NCBI GenBank assembly: GCA_963848475.1
Contig: CAWKDW010000003.1
Location: forward strand, 434,001-498,000
Direction of reading: 5' to 3'
DNA: 64,000 nucleotides
DNA from: Solirubrobacter sp963848475
GTDB lineage: Bacteria > Actinomycetota > Thermoleophilia > Solirubrobacterales > Solirubrobacteraceae
This document shows, piece by piece, positions 1-8,685 of this stretch; position 1 is the first letter of the stretch; every line of letters starts with the position of its first letter. Both the position numbers and the translations under genes were made by a program. Under the pieces are notes generated by a model. The model saw only the letters and a program-made list of their open reading frames with translations. It made no database searches and was not told the origin of the DNA.

Positions 1-276
1 GCGGAGGATCGTTCGTGTCTGCGCTGCGGCGTGAGCTTTCGCCCGAAGAGCGCCCCGCAACGCTATTGCTCACGCGAATGCGGCATGCGCTGGCTACGCG
101 CCGGCCGACCTCGCCCGGGGGCGCGGCGGGTGGATCGGCCGCCGTACGAGGAGCTGATCGCGGAGGTGGAGGCGACGAACTGGAGCGCGGTCGGGCGCAG
201 GTACGGGGTCAGTGACAACGCGGTGCGCAAGTGGATGCGGGCGTATGAGCGCGAGCGCGCCGCGGTCGAGGAATGA
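1..276 (+). CDS. Zinc-finger plus helix-turn-helix protein, 5' end outside the window
   Basis: The frame is open from base 1, so the start lies upstream; 91 residues are visible. A four-cysteine zinc knuckle (CxxC, 13 residues, CxxxC; visible Cys 6, 9, 23 and 27) is followed by a basic linker and a C-terminal helix-turn-helix around visible residues 58-82 (NWSAVGRRYGVSDNAVRKWM). This layout occurs in small DNA-binding proteins and in the non-catalytic part of some HNH or homing-endonuclease relatives. No HNH residues are visible. A GTG at 31 would remove two of the four cysteines, so it is unlikely to be the start. Function is inferred only as DNA binding. Confidence 0.6.
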   Translation, partial: AEDRSCLRCGVSFRPKSAPQRYCSRECGMRWLRAGRPRPGARRVDRPPYEELIAEVEATNWSAVGRRYGVSDNAVRKWMRAYERERAAVEE

Positions 277-352
277 GTGGGTGCGGGCGCGGCTAGGAGA
301 TTTGCCGAGTGCGCGTCGATTGCTGCGTGCACCCCCTAGGCTGGTCGCCCCC

Positions 353-2074
353 ATGCGCATCCTCCCGCTCGCCGCCGCGGTCGCGGCCTTTCTCGTGCCC
401 GCAGCTCCGGCTCTCGCGGGCGATCCGACGATGCCGCTGGCGCAGGTCCAGGCGGGGATGCGCTGCACCGGTTATTCGGTGATCCAGGGCACGACGATCA
501 GCTCGTTCGACGTGCAGGTGCTCGACGTCGCCGGTGGTGAGGCGGCGGGGATCGGGAACATCCTGGTGGCGGTCTCCGGTCCTGCCGTGGATGCGACAGG
601 GATCGGGCCGGGCTTCTCGGGCTCGCCGATCTACTGCCCCGACGCGGCGGGCGTGAGCCGGAACATCGGCGCGATCTCGCAGTCGGTCAACGAGTACGGC
701 GGCAAGGTCGCGCTGGCGACGTCGATCGAGGCGATCCTCGGGACGCCGGTGGACGTGCCCAAGCGCGCGACCTCGACGCGGATGAAGGCGGCGATGGCCT
801 CGGCCAAGCCGATCGCCTCACCGCTTTCCGTCAGCGGGCTCAACGCGCCGCTGGCCAACGCGCTGACGGCGGCGGCGGCGAAGTCCGGCCGGCCGGTGCT
901 CGCGGTGCCGCCCGGTCCGCTCGGGAGCTTCCCGCCGCAGACGCTGCGGCCGGGCTCGGCGGTCGCGGTCGGCTACTCCAACGGCGACGTGCGGACGAGC
1001 GCGATCGGCACGGTCGCGTACGTCGACGGCGACCGGATCTGGGTCTTCGGCCACCAGCTCGAGGGCAACGGGCGGCGCGCGCTGCTGCTGCAGGACGCCT
1101 ATGTCTTCCGGATCATCAACAACCCGCTGCAGATCAGCACGTTCGCCGCGACCTACAAGCTCGCGGCGTCGGGGCATGACCTCGGGACGGTCTCCAACGA
1201 CGGGTTCAGCGCCGTCGCCGGGCGCATCGGGGCGCTGCCGCACACGGTGCCGATCACCGCGATCGCGCGCGACGAGGACAGCGGCGCGGTCAACACGGTC
1301 AGGACGAACGCCGCCGACGAGGCCGCGGTCGACCTGCCGAGCGGCGGCGCCTGGACGTCGGCGATCGCCCCGCTCGCCGTCGCGCAGTCGATCAGCAGCG
1401 TGCTCGGCAGCACGCCCGCGCGGCTCACCGGCGAGATGTGCACGCGGATCTCGGTGGCCGAGATCAAGAAGCCGCTGCGCTTCTGCAACCGCTACATCTC
1501 GACCGCAGCCGGCCAGGGCGACGACGGCGGCGCGTCCAACGCGCTGCTCAGCGGCGCCGCCAACGACCTGTCCGGCGCGCTCTCGGCGATCGACGCCTTC
1601 ACCGGCAAGCCGCCGAGCGTGACCGGCGTCTCGGTGCTGATGAAGGTCCACCGCGGCGCCGACCAGGCGTTCATCCGGGGCATCTCGCTGCCGCGGAGCG
1701 TCCGGGCCGGCCAGCGGGTACGCGTCCGGGTCGCGCTGCAGCGCGTCCGCGGCGGTCGGCTCACCCGCGCCTACACGATGCGGATCCCGCGCGACGCGCG
1801 CCGCGGCAGGCAGACCGTCCGGCTCGCCGGACAGGACGCCGACCAGGGCGAGAACATCTTCACGACGATCCTGCTGAGCGACGACGATGGGCAGAGCGAG
1901 GGTGGCGACCCGGGTCCGGCGACGCTCGACGAGCTCGCCGCCGAGGTCAACGCGACCGGGCGCTTCGACGGCGTCGGCGTCCGCGTCGGCCGCGCTCGCG
2001 GCGAGGCGTTCCGCGACGCCGACTTCCGCATCTCGGGCCAGGGCGAGACGATGGTCCGCGTCACGCGGCGCTGA
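353..2074 (+). CDS. Secreted SpoIVB (S55)-like serine peptidase family protein
   Basis: 573 residues from ATG 353; the frame is open further upstream but the signal peptide (MRILPLAAAVAAFLVPAAPALA) fixes this start. A GxSGSPI motif at residues 87-93 (Ser89) matches the nucleophile motif of S55/SpoIVB peptidases, and an FGHQ at His234 could supply the histidine. In SpoIVB the histidine precedes the serine, so the order here is reversed. The C-terminal third (about 430-570) looks like a beta-rich extension. It probably acts outside the membrane; substrate unknown. It is convergent with the phosphorylase gene. Peptidase activity is inferred, not shown. Confidence 0.7.
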   Translation: MRILPLAAAVAAFLVPAAPALAGDPTMPLAQVQAGMRCTGYSVIQGTTISSFDVQVLDVAGGEAAGIGNILVAVSGPAVDATGIGPGFSGSPIYCPDAAGVSRNIGAISQSVNEYGGKVALATSIEAILGTPVDVPKRATSTRMKAAMASAKPIASPLSVSGLNAPLANALTAAAAKSGRPVLAVPPGPLGSFPPQTLRPGSAVAVGYSNGDVRTSAIGTVAYVDGDRIWVFGHQLEGNGRRALLLQDAYVFRIINNPLQISTFAATYKLAASGHDLGTVSNDGFSAVAGRIGALPHTVPITAIARDEDSGAVNTVRTNAADEAAVDLPSGGAWTSAIAPLAVAQSISSVLGSTPARLTGEMCTRISVAEIKKPLRFCNRYISTAAGQGDDGGASNALLSGAANDLSGALSAIDAFTGKPPSVTGVSVLMKVHRGADQAFIRGISLPRSVRAGQRVRVRVALQRVRGGRLTRAYTMRIPRDARRGRQTVRLAGQDADQGENIFTTILLSDDDGQSEGGDPGPATLDELAAEVNATGRFDGVGVRVGRARGEAFRDADFRISGQGETMVRVTRR

Positions 2075-2112
2075 CCCGCCCGCGAAGCCAAGCTTGAAGA
2101 GCCGCGCCGGGG

Positions 2113-2901
2113 TCAGGAGCCGATGCGGTACACGAGCCCCGAGGGCTCGGCGCCAACGGCACGCGGGAGCGCGGCGCGCAGCACCGATGCGAACGCGTCG
2201 GTGGAGGCGGCCATCATCTCGATCAGGGTGGCGACCGGGGTGGCCTCGTCCTTGACCCCGTTCGCGTAGTCGGTGAGGTAGCCGAGCAGGGCGTAGGGGA
2301 GCTCCGCCTCGCCGCAGAGCACCGTCTCGGGTCCCGCGGTCTGCGAGACCGCGGTGACGCCGCACGCGGCGAGCCCGCGGATCTCGGCTCGGGTGTTGAA
2401 GCGCGGGCCGTCGACATGGCCGTAACAGCCGCCGTCGCGCACCGCGATCCCCGCCTCGGTGGCGCCGGCCAGCAGCGCGGCCCGCAGCCCGTCGGAGAAC
2501 GGGCCCTCGTAGATCCAATGTGCGCGCTCGCTCGCACCAGGCTCCGTGAAGAACGTACACAAGCTTCCATCCGGCAGCCGGTTGGAGACGAAGTGCAGGT
2601 CGTCGAAGCAGACGAGCGACCCAAGCTGCGTGTCCGGATCGACGGCCCCGCAGACGGTCACCGCGAGCACGCCGGTCGCGCCCTGGGCCTTCAGCGCCGC
2701 GATGTTGGCGCGGTGCGTGACGTGATTGGAGAGCCGCGGGTGCCCCGCGCCGTGGCGCGAGATGTGCAGGACGTCGACGCCCGCCCAGCTGCCGCGCGAC
2801 ACCAGCGCCTCGCCCCAGGCCGTCGCGACGGGCTCAGGCCCGCTGCCTTCGAAACCCGGCAGCGCGTACGTGCCGGAGCCGGTGAGAATCCCGATCGCCA
2901 T
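2113..2901 (-). CDS. MTAP/PNP-family purine nucleoside phosphorylase
   Basis: 262 residues from ATG 2901. Family hallmarks are in order: N-terminal GILTGSGTY phosphate loop, RHGAGH, NHVTHRANIAALK, the central DGPRFNTRAEIR, and LTDYANG near the C-terminus. The family cleaves methylthioadenosine, adenosine, inosine or guanosine with phosphate in purine and methionine salvage. The TDY aspartate is more typical of methylthioadenosine phosphorylases than the asparagine of inosine/guanosine enzymes, but specificity cannot be settled from sequence alone. Length is slightly short for MTAP (about 280). It is divergent from the DedA gene with only 27 bases between starts. Confidence 0.85.
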   Translation of the reverse strand: MAIGILTGSGTYALPGFEGSGPEPVATAWGEALVSRGSWAGVDVLHISRHGAGHPRLSNHVTHRANIAALKAQGATGVLAVTVCGAVDPDTQLGSLVCFDDLHFVSNRLPDGSLCTFFTEPGASERAHWIYEGPFSDGLRAALLAGATEAGIAVRDGGCYGHVDGPRFNTRAEIRGLAACGVTAVSQTAGPETVLCGEAELPYALLGYLTDYANGVKDEATPVATLIEMMAASTDAFASVLRAALPRAVGAEPSGLVYRIGS

Positions 2902-2928
2902 GGCGGCGGCACGATATAGGTTCAGCAG

Positions 2929-3552
2929 GTGTTCGCCGCCCTGATCGACATCCCGGCGAACGTCGGCTACACGCTCGTCTTCGTCTTGATCGCGGTCGAG
3001 ACGATGGGCGTCCCCGTGCCGGCGGAGACGGCGCTGATCGGCGCCGCGCTGCTGGCGCACCGCGGGCAGATGGACATCGTCACGCTGACCGTGCTCGCCG
3101 CGATCGCGGCGATCCTGGGCGACAACGTCGGCTTCGCGATCGGCCGCCACTTCGGCCGCCGGGTCTTCGTCGCACCCGGACCGCTGCAGGCCCACCGTCT
3201 CAAAGTGCTCGAGCACGGAGAACCGTTCTTCGAACGCCATGGCCCGAAGGCCGTGTTCCTCGGCCGCTGGGTCGCGGGCCTGCGGATCGCGTCCTCCTGG
3301 CTGGCGGGCATGAACCACATGCGCTGGCCGACGTTCCTGTTCTGGAACGCCCTCGGCGGCATCACGTGGGCGGCGAGCATCGCGCTCTCCGTCTACTTCC
3401 TCGGCGGCCTCGCGGAACGCGTGCTGACGATCGTGGGGCCGGTCGCCGCGGCCATCGTCGTGGCGGGACTGCTCGGATATTGGCTCTACTGGCGCAGGCG
3501 CCGACGGGCGCTCGAGGCCCGCACCACGAGCTCGGGCAGCGACGGCGAATAG
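2929..3552 (+). CDS. DedA-family membrane protein
   Basis: 207 residues from GTG 2929. The DedA (SNARE-associated/VTT) pattern is clear: a re-entrant ETMGVPVPAETALI segment, GDNVGFAIGRHFGRR, and FLGRWVAGLR followed by GITWAA. Four or more hydrophobic stretches and a basic tail are visible. Members are inner-membrane proteins linked to membrane homeostasis and undecaprenyl-phosphate or lipid flipping. The 3' end overlaps the convergent LacI gene by 67 bases. A second DedA domain is encoded at 8682-10242. Confidence 0.85.
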   Translation: MFAALIDIPANVGYTLVFVLIAVETMGVPVPAETALIGAALLAHRGQMDIVTLTVLAAIAAILGDNVGFAIGRHFGRRVFVAPGPLQAHRLKVLEHGEPFFERHGPKAVFLGRWVAGLRIASSWLAGMNHMRWPTFLFWNALGGITWAASIALSVYFLGGLAERVLTIVGPVAAAIVVAGLLGYWLYWRRRRRALEARTTSSGSDGE

Positions 3553-4532
3553 ACCGGCGTCGGCTCGTCGTCGATCGCAGCGAGCAGCGCCTCCGCGGCG
3601 GCGGCTCCGAACTCCGCGTAGTCGACGCGGACCGAGGTCAGAGCGGGAGTCGCGAAGGCCGCCAGCGCCGAGTCGTCGAAGCCGGTGACCGAGAGGTCCT
3701 CCGGCACGCGGAGCCCCTGCTCCCGCGCCACCGACACGACGGTGAGCGCGAGCGCGTCGCTCGCGCAGACGATCGCGGTCGGGCCCTGGCGCAGCAGTCG
3801 CAGCGCGGCGTCGCGCGGATCGTCGATCACGCGTCCGCTCGGGCCGGGCTGCAGCCCGGCCGACGTCACAGCCTCCCGCCAGGCCGACTCGCGAGCGACG
3901 ACGTGCTCGGTGCCGGAGCCGCCGGCGAGGAGCCCGATCCGCTCGTGCCCCAGCCCGGCCAGGTGATCGACCAGGGGCGCCATCCCCTCGGCGTGGCGCG
4001 TCTCCACCCAGTTGAACGGGCAGGGCCCCGCGGGCCGGCCGGCCAGCACGACCGGGACGCCGGCGAACTCGAGCAGGTCGAAGCGCGGATCGCCGGCCTC
4101 GACATCGGTGAGCAGGAAGCCGTCCACGCGCCCCGCGGCGGCGAGCCGTTCGTAGGCCGGCAGCGCGCTCGACGCCTCGCCGGGGACGACCTGCAGCAGC
4201 AGCGCGTAGTCGGCGATCGACAGCGCGCGTTCGATCCCGGACAGGAAGCGCACGAAGAACGAGTCGCCCTCGAGTTGCGCGACGCTGCGCGCGAGCACGA
4301 GGCCGATCGCGCGTGTACGCGCCTCCGTCAACGCCCGTGCGCTGGCCGACGGTCGCCAGCCCAGCTCGCGCGCGGCGGCGAGGATGCGCTCGCGCGTCCC
4401 GGAGGAGACGCCAGGCCGGTCGTTGATGGCGAACGAGACGGCCGCGGCCGAGACGCCGGCGCGCCGCGCGACGTCGGCGATCGTCGGGCGGCGCCGCGGT
4501 TGCGAATCGGGGGTGAGGGACGACGCGGACAC
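3486..4532 (-). CDS. LacI-family transcriptional regulator
   Basis: 348 residues. The N-terminal helix-turn-helix at about 17-40 (TIADVARRAGVSAAAVSFAI) and the hinge helix RPSASARALTEART are typical of LacI/GalR repressors. A periplasmic-binding-like sensor domain follows, with the family end FDDSALAAFATPALTSVRVDY. It is divergent from the secreted glycosidase-like gene, so it probably represses that gene and itself until a sugar effector binds. The shared intergenic region of about 80 bases is where operators should lie. Effector unknown. Confidence 0.88.
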   Translation of the reverse strand: MSASSLTPDSQPRRRPTIADVARRAGVSAAAVSFAINDRPGVSSGTRERILAAARELGWRPSASARALTEARTRAIGLVLARSVAQLEGDSFFVRFLSGIERALSIADYALLLQVVPGEASSALPAYERLAAAGRVDGFLLTDVEAGDPRFDLLEFAGVPVVLAGRPAGPCPFNWVETRHAEGMAPLVDHLAGLGHERIGLLAGGSGTEHVVARESAWREAVTSAGLQPGPSGRVIDDPRDAALRLLRQGPTAIVCASDALALTVVSVAREQGLRVPEDLSVTGFDDSALAAFATPALTSVRVDYAEFGAAAAEALLAAIDDEPTPVYSPSLPELVVRASSARRRLRQ

Positions 4533-4585
4533 GGCTTCGCTCGTCGTTTACCCGCGACCGCTCCCCGGGTAGCGGAAACTCGCTC

Positions 4586-4593
4586 AACCGCTT
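4586..4593. promoter_or_regulatory. Possible LacI-type half-palindromic operator
   Basis: In the 80-base gap between the divergent LacI gene and the glycosidase-like gene, AACCGCTT (imperfectly palindromic around CG) resembles the central part of LacI/GalR operators. A second partly inverted pair, GTTTACCCG and CGGGTAGCGGAAAC, lies just upstream. This is pattern inference only. Confidence 0.3.
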
Positions 4594-4612
4594 CCGAGGG
4601 ACGGGTGGCATC

Positions 4613-7161
4613 ATGCGGCGCATGCGAGCGCTGGGGTGGGGAGTCGTCGTGGCGATGCTGGTGCTGTCCGGCACCGCACAGGCGGCGACACAGGTTTCGA
4701 CGAGCGACCGGCTCAAGGACCGGCGCGAGGTGACCGCGGGCACGCGGGCATACTCGATCGGCTTCGAGGACGGCCGCTTCTACGCCAACGGCTGGCACAT
4801 CACCGGCGAGATGGGTGGCGTCTGGGCACCGCCGCTGAAGCTCGCGGACGGCGTCTGGTTCGGCGTCGACGACCAGTGGGTCGGGCCGGCGACGACCTTC
4901 ACCAGCGGCCAGGGCTACACGCGCTACGCGCTGAAGCCGATGAGCGGGCTGCTCCTGCGCCGCACGGACTTCGTCCCGGACGGCCGTCGCGCGGTGCTCT
5001 TCGGCCTCGAGCTGGCCAACCCGACGACCGCCGCCAAGACCGTGACGGTCAAGGTCGACGCCCACTCCGAGCTGCTCGGCGCCTATCCGTGGAGCGGCAG
5101 CAAGAACCACCCGACCGCGGCCGACAACCTCCAGGACACCGCGGCCCTGCGCGAGGGCGCGCTCGTGTTCACCGACACCGGCTCGCTCCCCGGCGCCGGG
5201 GCCCACGACTACACCGCGCTGGTCGCCTCCACGCGCACGCCCGAGGGCGCGGACCTCGGGCCGGGCTTCCGCGGCCCGCAGCCGGGCACGGTCTGCAAGG
5301 ACGGCGACAAGGTCGCCCCGTCCGCATGCGACGACGGCCCGCACGGCAGGGGCACCGGCGGTCAGCTGCGCTACAAGGTCACCGTTCCCGCCAAGGGCCG
5401 CGAGGCGGTCTGGATCGCCGTCGCCGGGCTCCGACGCCGGCATGACCGCCGCCAGGCGCGAGCTGACCATGGCGCTGCGCGACCCCGACGCCCAGCTGGC
5501 GACGAAGATCGCCGCCCGCCAGCGGCTCGCCGCGCGCTCCGTCGTCGACCTCCCCGGCGACCGCACGCTGCAGAACGCGGTCGAGTGGGGCAAGCAGAAC
5601 CTCGCCGACCTGACCCAGAGCGCCTCGAAGCTGAAGATCCGCTTCGTCGACCAGGGCAAGGCCTACCCGGCCCCGGTGACCGAGATCAAGCGCGCGACGT
5701 TCATCGGCGCCGGCTACCCCGACTACCCGTGGCTGTTCGCCACCGACGGCGAGTACTCCGCGTTCCCGGCCGTCGCGCTCGGGCAATTCGAGACGATCCG
5801 CGCCCACCTGATCGCGCTGCGCGACGTCTCCGACGCGCTCAACGCGAAGTCCGGCAAGGTCGCCCACGAGATCGTCACCGACGGCTCGGTCTACTTCGGC
5901 GCCAACACCGACGCCGGCAATACCGACGAGTCGGCCAAGTTCGCCTCGGCCGTCGCGCTGGTCTGGCGCTGGACGGGCGACAACCGCTTCCGCAACGACC
6001 TCTACGACTTCTCCGAGCGCACCCTGCGGTACGTCACGGAGAAGCTCGACGCCGACAAGGACGGCTGGCCGGAGGGCCTCGGCAACGTCGAGCGCGAGGG
6101 CATGGGCCCGGAGAAGCTCGACAACGCCGTCTACCTGATCCGCGGCCTCTACGACCTCGCCGACATGGCGAAGGCCAAACGCGACAGCAAGACGCAGAAG
6201 TGGGCCGCCGGCCTCGCCGGCAAGCTGCGTCGCCGCTTCGACGAGACGTGGTGGAACAACGACTCGATCCAGTACGCGGACTCGCTCAACAACCCCGACA
6301 ACGCACAGCTCCAGCAGCAGCACTGGATCGGGGTCACGCCGATGGAGGCCGAGCTGACGATCGGCGGGCTGCCGACGCCGGGCCTCGCCTCGGAGGAGAA
6401 CGCGCTCGCCGCGCTCGGCGAGCGCGAGAACGACTGCTACTCCGGCACCCGCCCGTTCAACCTCGGGCTCTTCCACACCGGCTGCGAGGGCGGCCCGAAG
6501 GGCGAGGGCGAGCGGACGATCTACTCGCTCACGACATCGATCGCGGCCGTCGGCGAGGGCAACTACGGCCGGCTCGCCAAGGAAGAGCAGCGCCGCTACA
6601 CGACGGCCAACGCCGAGGCGATGTTCAAGGAGCCGGCGACCAAGAACCAGCCCGACGAGCAGCCCGGCGCGCTGCCGGAGATCCTGCCTTCACCGGACTT
6701 CGGCGAGGGCGTCCAACGACGACAAGAACATCGACCGCTGCTGGACCTGCCGCGCGATGTTCATGCAGGCCTGGGGCCACTACGGCACCGCCTGGCCGGT
6801 CATCCACCAGCAGCTCGGCGTGCGCCCGGCGCTCGGGACCGGCAGGCTCGAGATCGTGCCCCAGCTCCCCGAGGGCCAGACGCGGATCGGCGCGACGGCG
6901 ATCCGGCTCGGCAACGGCAAGGCCGACGTCCGCGCCGAGCGCAAGGGCAAGCGCTTCACGACGACCGTCACGGTCGACGCGTCGAAGGTGAGCGACCTGC
7001 GCGTCGGCGCGACGCTGCCGGCGGGCGGGGAGGTCGCGACGGTCACGCTCGACGGGGAGCGCGTCAAGAAGCCGACGGTGCGCGAGACCAACCGCGGCGT
7101 CGAGGTCACGGTGCCGGCGTCCCGCCGTGGGACCCACAGCGTCGTCGTGACGATGGACTAG
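4613..7161 (+). CDS. Secreted (alpha/alpha)6-barrel glycosidase-like protein, split by two frame breaks
   Basis: About 848 residues after rejoining. Two single-base excesses, at GGG 5426-5428 and GGG 6707-6709, split it into three frames that read cleanly across when one G is dropped. An N-terminal signal peptide ends near AQAA. Then come a beta-sandwich-like region (25-270), an alpha-helical region with conserved stretches PDYPWLFATDGEYSAF, DGWPEGLGNVE and ETWWNNDS, and a beta-rich C-terminus. This resembles six-hairpin glycosidases such as glycogen-debranching or glucoamylase-like enzymes. The WPEGLG glutamate is a candidate catalytic acid. It is probably controlled by the divergent LacI gene. 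Family number and substrate unknown. Confidence 0.75.
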
Positions 7162-7164
7162 GAG

Positions 7165-8418
7165 CTAGCGGTCTTTGGCCTCGCGCTGGACGCGGCCACC
7201 GGAGGCGCCCGCCTCGGTGGCCGGGCCGCGCGGGGCGGCGATGCCGAGCACGCGCATCGCCTTCAGGCCGAGGCCGAGGTTCTCGCGGCCATCGGTCGAG
7301 GAGATGTCCAGCGACGTCAGGTCGCGCACGCGCTCGAGCCGGTAGCGGATCGTGTGGCGGTGCGTGTAGAGCCGGGCCGCGGTGCCGGCGACGTTGCCGT
7401 CGGCGTCCAGGAAGGTCTCGAGCGTCTGCACGAGGTCGGTCTCGTACTGATCGTCATACGCGACCAGCGGCGCGACCGTCTCCTCGTAGAAGCGCTGCAA
7501 CTCGGCGGGATCCTCGCTCATCGCGGGCAGCAGCAGCCGGTAGGCGCCGGTGTCCTCGAACGCGAGCATCCGCACGTCGTCGCCGGAGGTGCTGGCGGTC
7601 GCCACATTGGCGGCGAGCAGCGCCTCGTTGCCGGCGCGGTAGAGATCGACCGGGTCGTGCGCGACGCGCGAGTGGCCCAGCGCGAAGGTGAAGCCGTGCA
7701 CCGAGGCGTGGAGCTCGCGCGCGATCCCCTCCGCGACGCGCCGCAGGCCCGCATCCTGCGAGGTCGGCATCAGCACGACGACGTGGCCCTGCGGGTCCCC
7801 GTGGCCCTCGAGCACGGCCGCGAGCGAGCCGGGAGCGCCGGAGCGGGCCGCGCGCTCGGCGGCGGCGAGCACGCGGGCGCGCCAGTCGTCGTCGGCGGGC
7901 GCGAAGTGGTGGGCGCGCACGACGACCACGGCGCCGCCCTCCGAGAGGTCCGCGCCGAGCTCGGAGGCGCGGGCGAGGATGTCGCCGCGATCGGTCACCT
8001 TGCGCTGGAAGATCGCGGTCAGGAACGCGGACTGGGCGGCCTCGGACGCGCGGTCGGGGGCGCGCAGGCGCTCGACCTCGGAGGCGATCATCGTCGTGGC
8101 GATCCGCAGGATGGCCGGCGAGGGAGGGCCGCTGCGGGCACGCACGCGCAGGCGCCCGACGACCGCGTCGCCGACCCGGAGCTCATGCGTGTCGACGCCT
8201 TCGGCGTCGCGCATCAGCGAGCGCTCGTCCGCCGTCGAACGCGCCGCGACCGCGAGAACAGAGCTCGAGCGATCGATCAGCACCAGCGAGGCGTCGAGCG
8301 CACGCGCTGCGGCCCGGACGACTTCCGGGAGCCCGAGACCGGACTCCACAGCGTCCGACATCGCACTGAGCGCGCCGAGGTCCGGCAGCGCCGCCTCCTT
8401 GCGGGCGGGCATGGACAC
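7165..8418 (-). CDS. PucR/CdaR-family helix-turn-helix regulator
   Basis: 417 residues from GTG 8418 (ATG 8412 is an equal candidate). The N-terminal half has a GAF-like sensor region, the middle (about 150-310) the GGDEF-like region found in PucR proteins, and the C-terminus the characteristic HTH: TLETFLDADGNVAGTAARLY followed by THRHTIRYRLERVRDLTSLD. PucR/CdaR proteins regulate purine, glycerate, proline or other catabolic genes. No obvious target gene is divergent from it. It is convergent with the glycosidase-like gene, three bases apart. Confidence 0.85.
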   Translation of the reverse strand: MSMPARKEAALPDLGALSAMSDAVESGLGLPEVVRAAARALDASLVLIDRSSSVLAVAARSTADERSLMRDAEGVDTHELRVGDAVVGRLRVRARSGPPSPAILRIATTMIASEVERLRAPDRASEAAQSAFLTAIFQRKVTDRGDILARASELGADLSEGGAVVVVRAHHFAPADDDWRARVLAAAERAARSGAPGSLAAVLEGHGDPQGHVVVLMPTSQDAGLRRVAEGIARELHASVHGFTFALGHSRVAHDPVDLYRAGNEALLAANVATASTSGDDVRMLAFEDTGAYRLLLPAMSEDPAELQRFYEETVAPLVAYDDQYETDLVQTLETFLDADGNVAGTAARLYTHRHTIRYRLERVRDLTSLDISSTDGRENLGLGLKAMRVLGIAAPRGPATEAGASGGRVQREAKDR

Positions 8419-8460
8419 GGAGAAAAGGTTAGACGGGAACCGCCAAGTGACGTGAGCGGT

Positions 8461-8685
8461 CTAGCCCAGACGGTCGGAGAAGTACCACAGGACCGCCGCG
8501 CCGACGCCCGCTCCGGCGAGCACGAAGGCGCCCAGCACGTAGACGCTGAGCAGGATCGCCACCAGCCGGTCGCGCACGCGCCAGTACGACCGCCAGGCGG
8601 GTACGACGACGAGCGTCAGCCAGGCGATCAGCGAGATCGCGGCCGCCGCACCGGCGATCACGTAGGTCTTCTGGTCGTCAGTCAC
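8461..8685 (-). CDS. Small two-helix membrane protein
   Basis: 74 residues from GTG 8685. Two hydrophobic segments (about 7-28 and 42-67) surround a basic loop (RSYWRVRDRL). The start overlaps the stop of the DedA-PAP2 gene in a GTGA, so it is the last gene of the metG-to-DedA/PAP2 operon and is probably translationally coupled. I do not recognise a family. Confidence 0.6.
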   Translation of the reverse strand: MTDDQKTYVIAGAAAAISLIAWLTLVVVPAWRSYWRVRDRLVAILLSVYVLGAFVLAGAGVGAAVLWYFSDRLG

